Positions 22,094-30,111 of a stretch of DNA of 32,313 nucleotides are shown piece after piece. The stretch comes from DATCYZ01 sp036526195 (GTDB lineage Bacteria; Pseudomonadota; Gammaproteobacteria; Burkholderiales; SG8-39), in contig DATCYZ010000099.1 in assembly GCA_036526195.1 (NCBI GenBank), positions 1 through 32,313 on the forward strand. The letters run 5' to 3'. The position numbers were made by a program, and so were the translations under genes. The notes beneath the pieces were generated by a model. That model saw only the letters and a list, made by a program, of their open reading frames with translations. It searched no databases and had not been told where the DNA came from. Numbering within the stretch: the stretch's first letter is position 1; each line of letters begins with the position of its first letter.

Positions 22094-23596
22094 ATGGGCG
22101 AGATCTTCTCCAACCTCGCGCTCGGCTTCTCGGTCGCGCTCACGCTGCAGAACCTGATGTTCTGTTTCATCGGCGTGCTGCTCGGCACGCTGATCGGCGT
22201 GCTGCCCGGCATCGGCCCGCTCGCCACCATGTCGATGCTGCTGCCGATCACCTTCCACCTCGACCCGACCGGCGCGCTCATCATGCTCGCCGGCATCTTC
22301 TACGGCGCGCAGTACGGCGGCTCGACCACCGCGATCCTCGTCAACCTGCCCGGCGAGGCCACGTCGGTGGTGACCGCGCTCGACGGCTACCAGATGGCGC
22401 GACAGGGTCGCGCCGGCGCCGCGCTCGCCACCGCGGCGCTGGCCTCCTTCTTCGCCGGCTGCGTGGCCACCATCGTCATTGCGTTTGCCGCGCCGGCCTT
22501 GAGCAAGGTGGCGCTGCTCTTCGGACCGGCGGAATTCACCGCCCTGATGGTGCTCGGCCTGATCGCCGCGGTGGTGCTCGCCGCGGGCTCGGTGATCGCC
22601 TCGATCGGCATGGTGATGGTCGGCGTACTGCTCGGCCTGGTGGGCACGGACGTCACCACCGGCGAGCAGCGCTTCGCCTTCGGCGTGCGCGAGATCTTCG
22701 ACAGCATCGACTTCGTGGTCGTCGCCATGGGCCTGTTTGGCCTCGCGGAGATCATCTCCAACCTGTCGGAGCGCCACAGCCGCACCCTGCCATCGGGCAA
22801 GATCGACCGCCTCTGGCCGACGAAGGAAGATTTCCGCCTCGGCACGCCGGCGGCGGTGCGCGGCACCGCGCTCGGCTGCACCCTCGGCGTGCTCCCCGGG
22901 GGCGGCGCGCTGGTGTCCTCGTTTGCCTCCTACAGCCTGGAGAAGCGCCTCGCGAAGGACCCCACGCGCTTCGGCAAGGGCGCGATCGAGGGCGTCGCGG
23001 GCCCCGAGGCGGCGAACAACGCCGGCGCGCAGGCGAGCTTCATCCCGATGCTGGCGCTGGGCATCCCGCCGAACGCGGTGATGGCGCTGATGATCGCGGC
23101 GATGACCATCCACGGCGTGATTCCCGGGCCGAAGTTCCTCGCCGAGCAGTCGCCGCTCTTCTGGGGCATGGTGGTGTCGATGTGGATCGGCAACCTCATC
23201 CTCGTGGTGCTCAACCTGCCGCTGGTCGGCCTGTGGGTGCGGCTGCTGAAGATCCCCTACGCCTACCTCTTTCCGATGATCGTCATCTTCTGCTGCGTCG
23301 GCGTGTACAGCGTCAACTACCGGCTGTTCGACGTCTTCATGATGGCGGGCTTCGGCGTGTTCGGCTACGTGCTGCGAAGAATCGGCTGCGAGGCCGCGCC
23401 GCTGGTGCTCGGCTTCGTGCTCGGGCCCCGACTCGAGGAGGAGTTCCGCCGCACGCTGCTGCTCTCCGACGGCTCGTTCACCGTGTTCCTCACCCGCCCC
23501 TTGAGCGCGACCCTGGTCGGCGCCACGGTGCTGCTGCTGGTGCTGATGGCGCTGCCGAACTTCAGGAAGAAGCGCGAGGTCGCCTTCAAGGAATAG
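22094..23596 (+). CDS. tctA: TctA-family large membrane permease
   Basis: 500 residues, about 11-12 hydrophobic segments. The start at 22094 (MGEIFSNLALGFSVAL) is chosen because it sits one base after the tctB stop; an upstream in-frame ATG would overlap tctB. Conserved motifs are FIGVLLGTLIGVLPGIGPLATMSMLLP, YGAQYGGSTTAILVNLPGE, and the second-half repeat LGCTLGVLPGGGALVSSFASYSLEK with PEAANNAGAQASFIPMLALGIPPNAVMALM. It forms the ion-coupled translocation channel of the Tct importer. The last 11 bases overlap the convergent glycosyltransferase gene. Confidence 0.95.
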   Translation: MGEIFSNLALGFSVALTLQNLMFCFIGVLLGTLIGVLPGIGPLATMSMLLPITFHLDPTGALIMLAGIFYGAQYGGSTTAILVNLPGEATSVVTALDGYQMARQGRAGAALATAALASFFAGCVATIVIAFAAPALSKVALLFGPAEFTALMVLGLIAAVVLAAGSVIASIGMVMVGVLLGLVGTDVTTGEQRFAFGVREIFDSIDFVVVAMGLFGLAEIISNLSERHSRTLPSGKIDRLWPTKEDFRLGTPAAVRGTALGCTLGVLPGGGALVSSFASYSLEKRLAKDPTRFGKGAIEGVAGPEAANNAGAQASFIPMLALGIPPNAVMALMIAAMTIHGVIPGPKFLAEQSPLFWGMVVSMWIGNLILVVLNLPLVGLWVRLLKIPYAYLFPMIVIFCCVGVYSVNYRLFDVFMMAGFGVFGYVLRRIGCEAAPLVLGFVLGPRLEEEFRRTLLLSDGSFTVFLTRPLSATLVGATVLLLVLMALPNFRKKREVAFKE

Positions 23597-24713
23597 CGAG
23601 GCCGAGCGCGACGCGCCAGCGCGCGCCCACCGCCGCCGGCGAGAATCGCGCCTCGATCGCCTGCTGGCCCGCGCCGATCCGCGCCGCCGCATCCTGCGGA
23701 TGCGCGAGCGCCCAGTCGAGCCCCTCGGCGAGGTCCGCGCCGACCCGGGCGAAGGCCTGCAGTTCCACGTAGGACGGAATCGGCGAGGCGAGCGCGAAGC
23801 GCCCGCTGCGGATCGTCTCCACCAGCCGGTTGTGCGACTTCACGCGCCCCCAGTCGTCGTCCGCCTGCGGCAGCAGCACGAAGTCGCAGCGCTCGAGCGC
23901 CGCCCAGGTGGCTTCGCGTGACCAGGCCTGGTGCGCGAGGCGCACCTGCGCGTGCAGGGGCTCGAGCCGCGCGCGCAGGGCATCGACCTCGGCGCCGGCC
24001 CCCGCCGCCGTCACCAGTTCGATCGACAGGGCCCGTGCCGGGAAGCGCCGCAGGATGCCGGCGAGCGCGGGTTCGAGCACCGCGAGCGCCGCATCGTTCA
24101 GCACGCCGAACCAGCACAGGCGCAGCGGCGCGCCCGGCGCCACCCGCGGGGGCGCCGGCTGCGCGCGTTCCCAGGGATCCTCGATGACGCGGATCCCGTG
24201 GCGCGCGCCCGGCGCCAGCGCGGCGCGCAGGGCCTCGCAGGGCACGGTGACCGCGCACTGCTCGAGCAGGCCGGCCTGGTAGTCCGCGAGCACCGCCTCG
24301 CCCGCGCCTTCGCGCACTGCGGCGTAGTCGTCCGAGAAATCGGCGAGCAGCGGCACCCGGCCCTGCCAGCGCGCGAGCGCATCGAGCACTCGCGCGCTCC
24401 GGTCGCGATGCCGCAACAGGTCCTGCGTCGCGAACTTGGTCACCACGAGGGCGCGCGGCCGGCAGAACCCGTCGAGCGCCGGATCGCGGATCAGGTCCTC
24501 CGGCGCGACCACCCAGACCGGCACGTCGGGCAGCAGCGCTCGGATCGGCGCCAGCACGCGCAGTCGCGAACTCGCGCTCGGCGATTCGAGCGGCGTGTTC
24601 GCTTCGACCCGCATCGAGCGGCCGATGTTGCTGACGAACACCACGGCGTCGCCGCCGCCCGACGCGGGACGCGGGCGCGTGACGAACAGGGCGCGCAGCA
24701 GGCTGCCGATCAT
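23586..24713 (-). CDS. Glycosyltransferase-like protein (GT-B fold, group 1 type)
   Basis: 375 residues. The pattern fits a GT4-like enzyme of low similarity: an N-terminal lobe with VVFVSNIG and SSRLRVLAPIRALLPDVPVWVVAPEDL, a linker at LLADFSDDYAAVREG, and a C-terminal lobe LRLCWFGVLNDAALAVLEPALAGILRRF then LSIELVTAAGAG, CDFVLLPQADDDWGRVKSHNRLVETIRSGRFALASPIPSYVEL, where a nucleotide-sugar site would lie. Divergent from a TPR/GT9-like gene 71 bases away, suggesting shared work on a cell-surface or protein-linked glycan. The acceptor is unknown. The 3' end overlaps tctA by 11 bases. Confidence 0.62.
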   Translation of the reverse strand: MIGSLLRALFVTRPRPASGGGDAVVFVSNIGRSMRVEANTPLESPSASSRLRVLAPIRALLPDVPVWVVAPEDLIRDPALDGFCRPRALVVTKFATQDLLRHRDRSARVLDALARWQGRVPLLADFSDDYAAVREGAGEAVLADYQAGLLEQCAVTVPCEALRAALAPGARHGIRVIEDPWERAQPAPPRVAPGAPLRLCWFGVLNDAALAVLEPALAGILRRFPARALSIELVTAAGAGAEVDALRARLEPLHAQVRLAHQAWSREATWAALERCDFVLLPQADDDWGRVKSHNRLVETIRSGRFALASPIPSYVELQAFARVGADLAEGLDWALAHPQDAAARIGAGQQAIEARFSPAAVGARWRVALGLAIP

Positions 24714-24784
24714 TTCTGCCTCACCGTGCGATTGTAGCCACTGCGCCCGGCGCGCCTGCGCGCTAGACTCGGGACAAGGCCGCG

Positions 24785-26503
24785 ATGGCGGCGCATGAAG
24801 GTGGTCCCGGTTTGCTCAGACGAATGAAGAGGGCCTGGCGCGCGCGGTTCGGCAGGCCGCAGCAGACGCCACCGGCGCCGGTGCCCATGGCGGCGCCGGC
24901 GGCAGACGACGCGGCCTCGCGCCACTACCGGCGCGGGCTCGAGTTGCGCAGCGCCGGCCAGCATCGCGAGGCGCTCGCCGCCTTCCAGTTGGCGATCGAC
25001 GCGCGGCACGATTTCGCCGAGGCGCACCTGCACGCGGCGCGCACCCATCGCGACCTCGGCGAGGCCGAGGACGCCTCGGATCGCTACCTGCTGGCGCTCG
25101 CCTTCGACCCGGGCTGCACCGGGGCGCGGCTGGACCTCGCCACGCTGCATACCGAGGCGGGCGACCTGCACGCGGCCATCGCGCTGCTCGAGGAGGCGGT
25201 GAAGGCCGACCTTGCGGAGCTCGCGATCTTCTCGCGCCTGGCAAAGCTGCACAAGCACTGCGGCAACCCGCAGGCGGCGCGCGCGGTGTTCGAGCGCGCG
25301 CTCGAGAAACTGCCGGACGAGCCGGTGCTGCACGTCAACTTCGGCATGCTGTGGCTCGGCCACCTGGGCGACCCGGTGCGCGCCGAGGCGCACTTCATGC
25401 GCGCGCTGTTCCTGCGCCCCGGCTTCGACATCGCGCAGTCGAACCTCGGCATCGCGCTGCAGGACCAGGGTCGCCACGAGGAGGCGATCGCGCTGTACGA
25501 GCGCAGCATCGCGGCGCGCCCGGAGCCGGAGGAGTACCGCTGGAACCGCGCCATCGCGCTGCTCGCGCTCGGCCGCTTCGACGAAGGCTGGCCGGATTAC
25601 GAACTTCGCAAGTACCGCCCCGATGCGCGCCGCCTGCACAAGGCCTTCAAGCTGCCGGACTGGGGCGGCGGGCCGCTCGCCGGCCGCTCGATCCTGGTCT
25701 ACGCCGAGCAGGGCGTGGGCGACGAGATCATGTTCGCCTCCTGCCTGCCGGAGGTGGTGGCGCAGACGGGCGCCTGCGTGATCGAGTGCGACGCGCGCCT
25801 CGCGCCGCTGTTCGAGCGCTCGTTCCCGCAGGCGCGGATCGCGCATCGCGCCGACGCGAAGCGCAAGTGGCGGGAACTCTACCCGGGGCTGGAACTGCAG
25901 TCGGCCTGCGGCTCGCTGCCGCGCTACCTGCGCCGCCGGATCGAGGACTTCCCGGCGCACGCAGGGTACCTGCGCGCCGATCCGGCGGCCGTCGAGGCGT
26001 GGCGCGCACGATTGCCGCAGGCCGGGCGCGGCCGGCACATCGGCCTGTCCTGGCGCGCCGGCACCCTGTCGACGCGCGGGCCGCTGCGCTCGATGGCGCT
26101 CGAGACGCTGGCGCCGCTCTTTGCGCTGTCCGACACCACCTTCGTCATCCTGCAACGCGACCTGAGCGAGGCGGAGCGCGCCGCGCTCACCGGGCGCGAC
26201 AACGTCCTTCTCCCGGACCTGCCGCAGGACCTGGATGCGCTCGCCGCGCTGGTCTGCGCGCTCGACCTGCTGGTCGCGGTGCCGAGCACCCTGGTGCACC
26301 TCGCCGGCGCCCTCGGCCGCCCGGCCTGGGGCCTGCTCGCGCGCACGCCCGAGTGGCGCTACGGCGTCACGGGCGAGCGCATGCCCTGGTACCCGTCGCT
26401 GCGGTTGTTCCGGCAGGGGGCGGACGGCTGGGGGGCCGTGGTTGACCAGGTGCGTGCCGACCTGGCGAACGTAGATCGATCCGGCGGCGTGCCGGTCCGG
26501 TAG
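24785..26503 (+). CDS. TPR protein with glycosyltransferase family 9-like C-terminal domain
   Basis: 572 residues. After a basic N-terminus, about six tetratricopeptide repeats run over residues 43-290 (for example YRRGLELRSAGQHREALAAFQLAIDA and NLGIALQDQGRHEEAIALYERSIAARP). The C-terminal part (about 300-560) reads LPDWGGGPLAGRSILVYAEQGVGDEIMFASCLPEVVAQTGACVIECDARLAPLFERSFP and later HIGLSWRAG and DLLVAVPSTLVHLAGALGRPAWGLL, typical of TPR-GT9/heptosyltransferase-like proteins found near surface polysaccharide or flagellin glycosylation genes. No signal peptide. Another ATG at 24824 is possible. A TAGACT hexamer at 24764-24769 precedes the start. Confidence 0.82.
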   Translation: MAAHEGGPGLLRRMKRAWRARFGRPQQTPPAPVPMAAPAADDAASRHYRRGLELRSAGQHREALAAFQLAIDARHDFAEAHLHAARTHRDLGEAEDASDRYLLALAFDPGCTGARLDLATLHTEAGDLHAAIALLEEAVKADLAELAIFSRLAKLHKHCGNPQAARAVFERALEKLPDEPVLHVNFGMLWLGHLGDPVRAEAHFMRALFLRPGFDIAQSNLGIALQDQGRHEEAIALYERSIAARPEPEEYRWNRAIALLALGRFDEGWPDYELRKYRPDARRLHKAFKLPDWGGGPLAGRSILVYAEQGVGDEIMFASCLPEVVAQTGACVIECDARLAPLFERSFPQARIAHRADAKRKWRELYPGLELQSACGSLPRYLRRRIEDFPAHAGYLRADPAAVEAWRARLPQAGRGRHIGLSWRAGTLSTRGPLRSMALETLAPLFALSDTTFVILQRDLSEAERAALTGRDNVLLPDLPQDLDALAALVCALDLLVAVPSTLVHLAGALGRPAWGLLARTPEWRYGVTGERMPWYPSLRLFRQGADGWGAVVDQVRADLANVDRSGGVPVR

Positions 26504-26506
26504 CGC

Positions 26507-26941
26507 TCAGGCGAGGGGGTCGCGCACCTCGAGGAAGGAGAACTTCCGGAAGTCGCGGTCGTGGGTGTAGAGCACCTTCACGCCATGCTGGCGCAGCAGC
26601 GCCGCGAGGTGCGCGTCGGGGACCAGGTTGCCGCGCGTCGGCACCTCCGCCGTCACCTCGCGATAGACCGGCCAGAAGCCCTCTTCCTCCGCGAGCACGC
26701 GCACCTGCGGCAGCGCGAGCAGCGCCGCGACGTTCCCCGCAGCCTCATCATGCGCGAGCGGCCGGGTGAAGATCGACGGGTGCGTGGCCATGCGCAGGTA
26801 GCCGAGCAAGGTGGCCCATGCGAAGCAGAACACCTCGGTACCGCGCGCGGCCGTTTCGATGAATTCCCGCGCTTTCACGTGCTTCGTGCTGCCAGCATCC
26901 GAGGCGTACAGCAGCAGGTTGACGTCGATCGCGAAACTCAC
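26507..26941 (-). CDS. vapC: VapC-family PIN-domain toxin
   Basis: 144 residues. PIN-domain acidic residues are Asp6 (AIDVNLLLYA), Asp109 (NLVPDAHLAALL) and Asp128/Asp130 (LYTHDRDF), which would hold Mg for RNA cleavage. The central segment WATLLGYLRMATHPSIF is typical of one VapC branch and lacks the usual second glutamate. It starts at an ATGA overlap with vapB, the classic toxin-antitoxin arrangement. Likely target is tRNA or rRNA, as for other VapCs. The 3' end is three bases from the convergent TPR gene. Confidence 0.9.
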   Translation of the reverse strand: MSFAIDVNLLLYASDAGSTKHVKAREFIETAARGTEVFCFAWATLLGYLRMATHPSIFTRPLAHDEAAGNVAALLALPQVRVLAEEEGFWPVYREVTAEVPTRGNLVPDAHLAALLRQHGVKVLYTHDRDFRKFSFLEVRDPLA

Positions 26942-27171
26942 CGCTCGTCCATGGCGTCGAGCAGCGCATCCCTGTCGGCGAGGTCCACGCGGGCGCCCAT
27001 GCGGCGGCTGGTCCAGGCAAAGGGCGGCGGTTCCGCGACGCGATGACGCGTGTCGGCCATCGCCTGCGCAAGCAGGTCCGAGGCGAGCCGGCCCAGGGTC
27101 TTTCCTTCGCGCTTCTGCAGGCGTTTCAACTCGCGCAGCACCGGGTCGTCGATGTCGATCGTGGTCCTCAT
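26938..27171 (-). CDS. vapB: VapB-type antitoxin (ribbon-helix-helix)
   Basis: 77 residues. N-terminal MRTTIDIDDPVLRELKRLQKREGKTLGRLASDLLAQAM is a ribbon-helix-helix DNA-binding domain; the C-terminal half (FAWTSRRMGARVDLADRDALLDAMDER) should wrap and neutralise VapC. The frame is open far upstream, but the ATG at 27171 begins exactly at the conserved domain. No Shine-Dalgarno sequence precedes it, and a good promoter lies so close that the mRNA may be leaderless. It overlaps vapC by four bases and probably represses its own promoter with VapC. Confidence 0.88.
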   Translation of the reverse strand: MRTTIDIDDPVLRELKRLQKREGKTLGRLASDLLAQAMADTRHRVAEPPPFAWTSRRMGARVDLADRDALLDAMDER

Positions 27172-27179
27172 GATGCGTG

Positions 27180-27208
27180 ATGCTAGTCCCTGAAACATCT
27201 GATGTAAA
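27180..27208 (-). promoter_or_regulatory. Sigma-70-like promoter of vapBC
   Basis: On the minus strand TTTACA (27208-27203) and TAGCAT (27185-27180) are separated by exactly 17 bases. Transcription would start around 27173, within a few bases of the vapB ATG. The sequence is AT-richer than its surroundings. Confidence 0.6.
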
Positions 27209-27242
27209 CAGGTCTCCGTACCCCGCCGGAGCGGTCCGGCGC

Positions 27243-28076
27243 TCAGGCGAGCGCCCGGCGCAACCCGTAGCCGATCACCACCATCTGCGGGATCACCCCG
27301 CCGGCAAAGCGCTCGAGCGCGTCGCGGGCCGCGGGGGTTTCGGCGAGCCGGGGCAGCGGCGGCAGGTGCACCGAAAGCGCCTCGCCCGCGGCGGCGAGCG
27401 CCGCGCGCACCGCCTCGACCGCCGCATGGAAGCTGCCGTCGTCGATCTTCGGCTTCAGGCAATCGTGCAGCACGACGAGGAAGGCCGGCAGGTCGGCGAC
27501 ATGGCGGAACAGGCTCGGCACCACGGCGTCGGCCTTGCCCGGTTCGCCGAAGCCCAGTTCGCCGATCAGGCGGCGCAGGTCCGGCGCGATGTCCGCCGGC
27601 GCGATCATCGGCGAGAGCGGCCGCGGGATCGGCGCCGGCGGCGACCACTCGCCGGCCGGCAGCGGCACGGGCTTCGTGCCCGGCGCGCGCAGGCGCGCGA
27701 GCAGCGCCGCGCAGGCCGCCAGGTTCACGGGGTTGGCGCGGTTGTACGCCTCCAGCACGTCGCGGACGGCGACAAGGCGATCCGCGTCCAGTCCGAGCGC
27801 CGGGCGCAGGGCTGCGACGATCGGCGGCACCAGGTCGGTGCGCGTGTGCTTCATGGCGGCCGCCCAGGCCGCTTCCTGCATCGCCCCGGCGAGGAACAGC
27901 GGCCGCAGCGCGCCCCACGCCTCCTCCAGCACCCCGGGGTAGGTCGCGAGATGGCGGAAGATCAGCACCACCATCGGCACGCCGGAAAACCACCGGATTT
28001 CGCCGTAGATCGCGCGGATCTCCGGCGGCGCCGACGCCTCGAGGACTTCGGGGAACTCCGCCGCCTTGCCAGCCAT
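27243..28076 (-). CDS. DehI-family (haloacid dehalogenase type) protein
   Basis: 277 residues from the ATG at 28076, preceded by GAGGCAGG. An all-helical two-repeat protein: repeat one contains EIRAIYGEIRWFSGVPMVVLIFRHLATYPGVLEEAWGALRPLF, repeat two LRRLIGELGFGEPGKADAVVPSLFRHVADLPAFLVVLHDCLKPKIDDG. This internal duplication, with the IxxxxGVPxVxxIFRHLAxxPG pattern, matches the DehI family (PF10778), whose founder hydrolyses D- and L-2-haloacids. Many members are of unproven activity, and the catalytic aspartate could not be located with certainty by eye. It lies upstream of vapBC on the same strand and divergent from the S1C protease gene. Confidence 0.65.
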   Translation of the reverse strand: MAGKAAEFPEVLEASAPPEIRAIYGEIRWFSGVPMVVLIFRHLATYPGVLEEAWGALRPLFLAGAMQEAAWAAAMKHTRTDLVPPIVAALRPALGLDADRLVAVRDVLEAYNRANPVNLAACAALLARLRAPGTKPVPLPAGEWSPPAPIPRPLSPMIAPADIAPDLRRLIGELGFGEPGKADAVVPSLFRHVADLPAFLVVLHDCLKPKIDDGSFHAAVEAVRAALAAAGEALSVHLPPLPRLAETPAARDALERFAGGVIPQMVVIGYGLRRALA

Positions 28077-28158
28077 GTGCCTGCCTCGAAATTTCGCAGC
28101 CCCGAGCCTATCCTGGAATCCGCGCTCGGGTAGACTGTTTGCCACTGCGGAGATTGCC

Positions 28159-29085
28159 TTGGGCCGGACTCCCCTCTACAGCAGTTCGCGTCGCCCCCCG
28201 CGCGCCGTGCCGCCCGCACCGGCCGTGGCGCCGCGCAGCCCGGATGCGCCGCGCAAGCCCGCCCGGCCTTCGCGTTTTTCCCGCCTCTTCGCTCGGCTGC
28301 AGTCGCCGCGCGGCCTGCTCGTGGTCGCGGTACTGGCCTCGCTGCTCGCCGGCCTCGCGCTCGGCCTCGTGCTCTCGCGCGGCACCGGCCTGTCGGCAAA
28401 GCAGATCGAGGCCTTCGTGCAGAAATCCATCGACGCCTCGCGCCCGCTCACCGCGGCGGACGCCTACGAAACCGTACGCAAGTCGGTGGTGCGGGTGCGC
28501 GGCTTCGCCAAGGCCGAGAAGCCCGAAGTCGAAGGCGAGGCCGAGCCCGAGTACAACGTCGGCACCGGCGTGGTGATCAAGGACAGCGGCATCATCCTCA
28601 CCAACCTGCACGTGGTATTCGGCGCGCGCCGCGTCGAGGTGATCTTCGAGGACGGCACCGTGTCCGAGGCCTCGGTCACCGGCGTGCGCGCCGAGCACGA
28701 CCTCGCGGTGCTGCAGGCGAAGACCCTGCCCGACGACCTCGAGGCCGCCACCATGGCCTCCACCGCCAACCTTGCGCCGGGCGACGCCGTGGTCGCGGTC
28801 GGCTTCCCCTTCGGCATCGGGCCTTCGGTGTCCGCCGGCGTGGTCTCGGGCCTGCGGCGCGAGTTCCGCTCCCCCGAGGGCGAACGCGTGCTGACGAACC
28901 TGATCCAGTTCGACGCCGCGGCCAACCCGGGAAACTCCGGCGGGCCGCTCATCACGCTCTCGGGCGAGGTGATCGGCATCGTCACCGGGGTGCTGAACCC
29001 CACCAAGGAACGCTTTTTCGTCGGCATCGGCTTCGCGGTGCCGATCGAAAACGCCGCGGCCGCAGTCGGCATGCCGCCCTTCTGA
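28159..29085 (+). CDS. Membrane-anchored trypsin-like serine protease (S1C, HtrA-like, no PDZ)
   Basis: 308 residues from a TTG at 28159 chosen for its GGAG site 7 bases upstream; the only in-frame ATGs (28066, 28075) lie inside the divergent DehI gene. A Pro/Arg-rich cytoplasmic start is followed by one membrane helix (about 53-73, LLVVAVLASLLAGLALGLVL), then the protease domain. The catalytic triad is His151 (ILTNLHVVFG), Asp181 (EHDLAVLQAK) and Ser260 (NPGNSGGPLI). No PDZ domain follows, unlike DegP/DegS. It probably works in the periplasm, tethered to the inner membrane. It lies 18 bases before the MoxR gene, so co-expression with the MoxR-DUF58-VWA group is likely. Confidence 0.88.
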   Translation: MGRTPLYSSSRRPPRAVPPAPAVAPRSPDAPRKPARPSRFSRLFARLQSPRGLLVVAVLASLLAGLALGLVLSRGTGLSAKQIEAFVQKSIDASRPLTAADAYETVRKSVVRVRGFAKAEKPEVEGEAEPEYNVGTGVVIKDSGIILTNLHVVFGARRVEVIFEDGTVSEASVTGVRAEHDLAVLQAKTLPDDLEAATMASTANLAPGDAVVAVGFPFGIGPSVSAGVVSGLRREFRSPEGERVLTNLIQFDAAANPGNSGGPLITLSGEVIGIVTGVLNPTKERFFVGIGFAVPIENAAAAVGMPPF

Positions 29086-29103
29086 CCCCCACCGGAACCC
29101 GCC

Positions 29104-30111
29104 ATGGACAAGACAGGCACCGAACGCCACGCGCTGATGGAGCGCATCCTCTACGAAGTGAAGCGCGTGGTGGTCGGGCAGGACGCCTTCCTCGAGCGCG
29201 TGCTGGTGGCGCTGCTCGCGCAGGGGCACCTGCTGGTCGAGGGCGTGCCGGGCCTCGCCAAGACGCTGACGGTAAAGACGCTGGCGCAGACGCTGCGCGG
29301 GTCGTTCCGCCGCATCCAGTTCACGCCGGACCTGGTGCCGGCGGACCTGATCGGCACGCGCATCTGGAACCAGAAGGACGGCGACTTCACCACCTCGCTC
29401 GGGCCCGTGTTCACCAACCTGCTCCTGGCCGACGAGATCAACCGCGCCCCGGCCAAGGTGCAGAGCGCGCTGCTCGAGGTGATGCAGGAGCGCCAGGTGA
29501 CGATCGCCGGGCAGACGCACAAGGTGCCCTCGCCCTTCGTGGTGATGGCGACGCAGAACCCGATCGAGACCGAGGGCACCTACGCGCTGCCCGAGGCGCA
29601 GGTGGACCGCTTCATGATGAAGGTGCTGGTCGGCTACCCGAGCGAGGACGAGGAGTTCGTCATCGTCGAGCGGGTCACCGGCGCGCTCGCAGACGCGGTC
29701 GCGGTGGCGAGCACCGAGGACCTGGTCGCGCTGCAGGCCGCGTGCCGCAAGGGCTTCGTCGACCCGGCGCTGATGAAGTACGCAGTGCGCCTCGCCGCCG
29801 TCAGCCGCGACCCGGCGGCGCACGGCCTGCCGGAGATCGCCAAGTACCTCACCTTTGGCGCCAGCCCGCGCGCGCCGATCCACCTGGTCGAGGCCGCGCG
29901 CGCGCTGGGGTTTCTTCGCGGCCGCGACTACGCGCTGCCCGAGGACCTCACCGACCTGGTGGGCGACGTGTTCCGGCATCGCCTGGTGCTGTCCTACGAG
30001 GCGCTCGCCGAGGGGATTTCCGCGGACGAGATCCTCGCGCGCATCATGCGTCGCGTGCCCGCCCCCGCAAAGCCGCTCGAGACCCATGCCGTCACGCCCG
30101 CAAGCGCCTGA
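29104..30111 (+). CDS. MoxR-family AAA+ ATPase
   Basis: 335 residues. Walker A is GVPGLAKT (47-54), Walker B LLLADE (106-111), followed by INRAPAKVQSALLEVMQERQVTI and sensor-1 region VVMATQNPIETEGTYALPEAQVDRF. The C-terminal lid domain has TFGASPRAPIHLVEAARALGFLRGRDYALPEDL. MoxR ATPases act as chaperones that help mature or activate VWA-domain partners; here the partner genes (DUF58 and VWA) follow at once. The 3' end overlaps the DUF58 gene by 26 bases. Confidence 0.96.
   Translation: MDKTGTERHALMERILYEVKRVVVGQDAFLERVLVALLAQGHLLVEGVPGLAKTLTVKTLAQTLRGSFRRIQFTPDLVPADLIGTRIWNQKDGDFTTSLGPVFTNLLLADEINRAPAKVQSALLEVMQERQVTIAGQTHKVPSPFVVMATQNPIETEGTYALPEAQVDRFMMKVLVGYPSEDEEFVIVERVTGALADAVAVASTEDLVALQAACRKGFVDPALMKYAVRLAAVSRDPAAHGLPEIAKYLTFGASPRAPIHLVEAARALGFLRGRDYALPEDLTDLVGDVFRHRLVLSYEALAEGISADEILARIMRRVPAPAKPLETHAVTPASA

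Noticed and set aside
22025..23692. 555-codon minus-strand ORF opposite tctA
   Set aside because: Low-complexity Arg/His/Glu-rich translation, the mirror of a confident membrane protein gene.
24710..26299. 529-codon minus-strand ORF opposite the TPR gene
   Set aside because: Shadow of the TPR protein; Arg/Gln/Ala-rich without motifs.
28108..30087. 659-codon minus-strand ORF opposite the protease and MoxR genes
   Set aside because: His/Arg/Gly-rich shadow of two clear genes; no family motif and no ribosome site.
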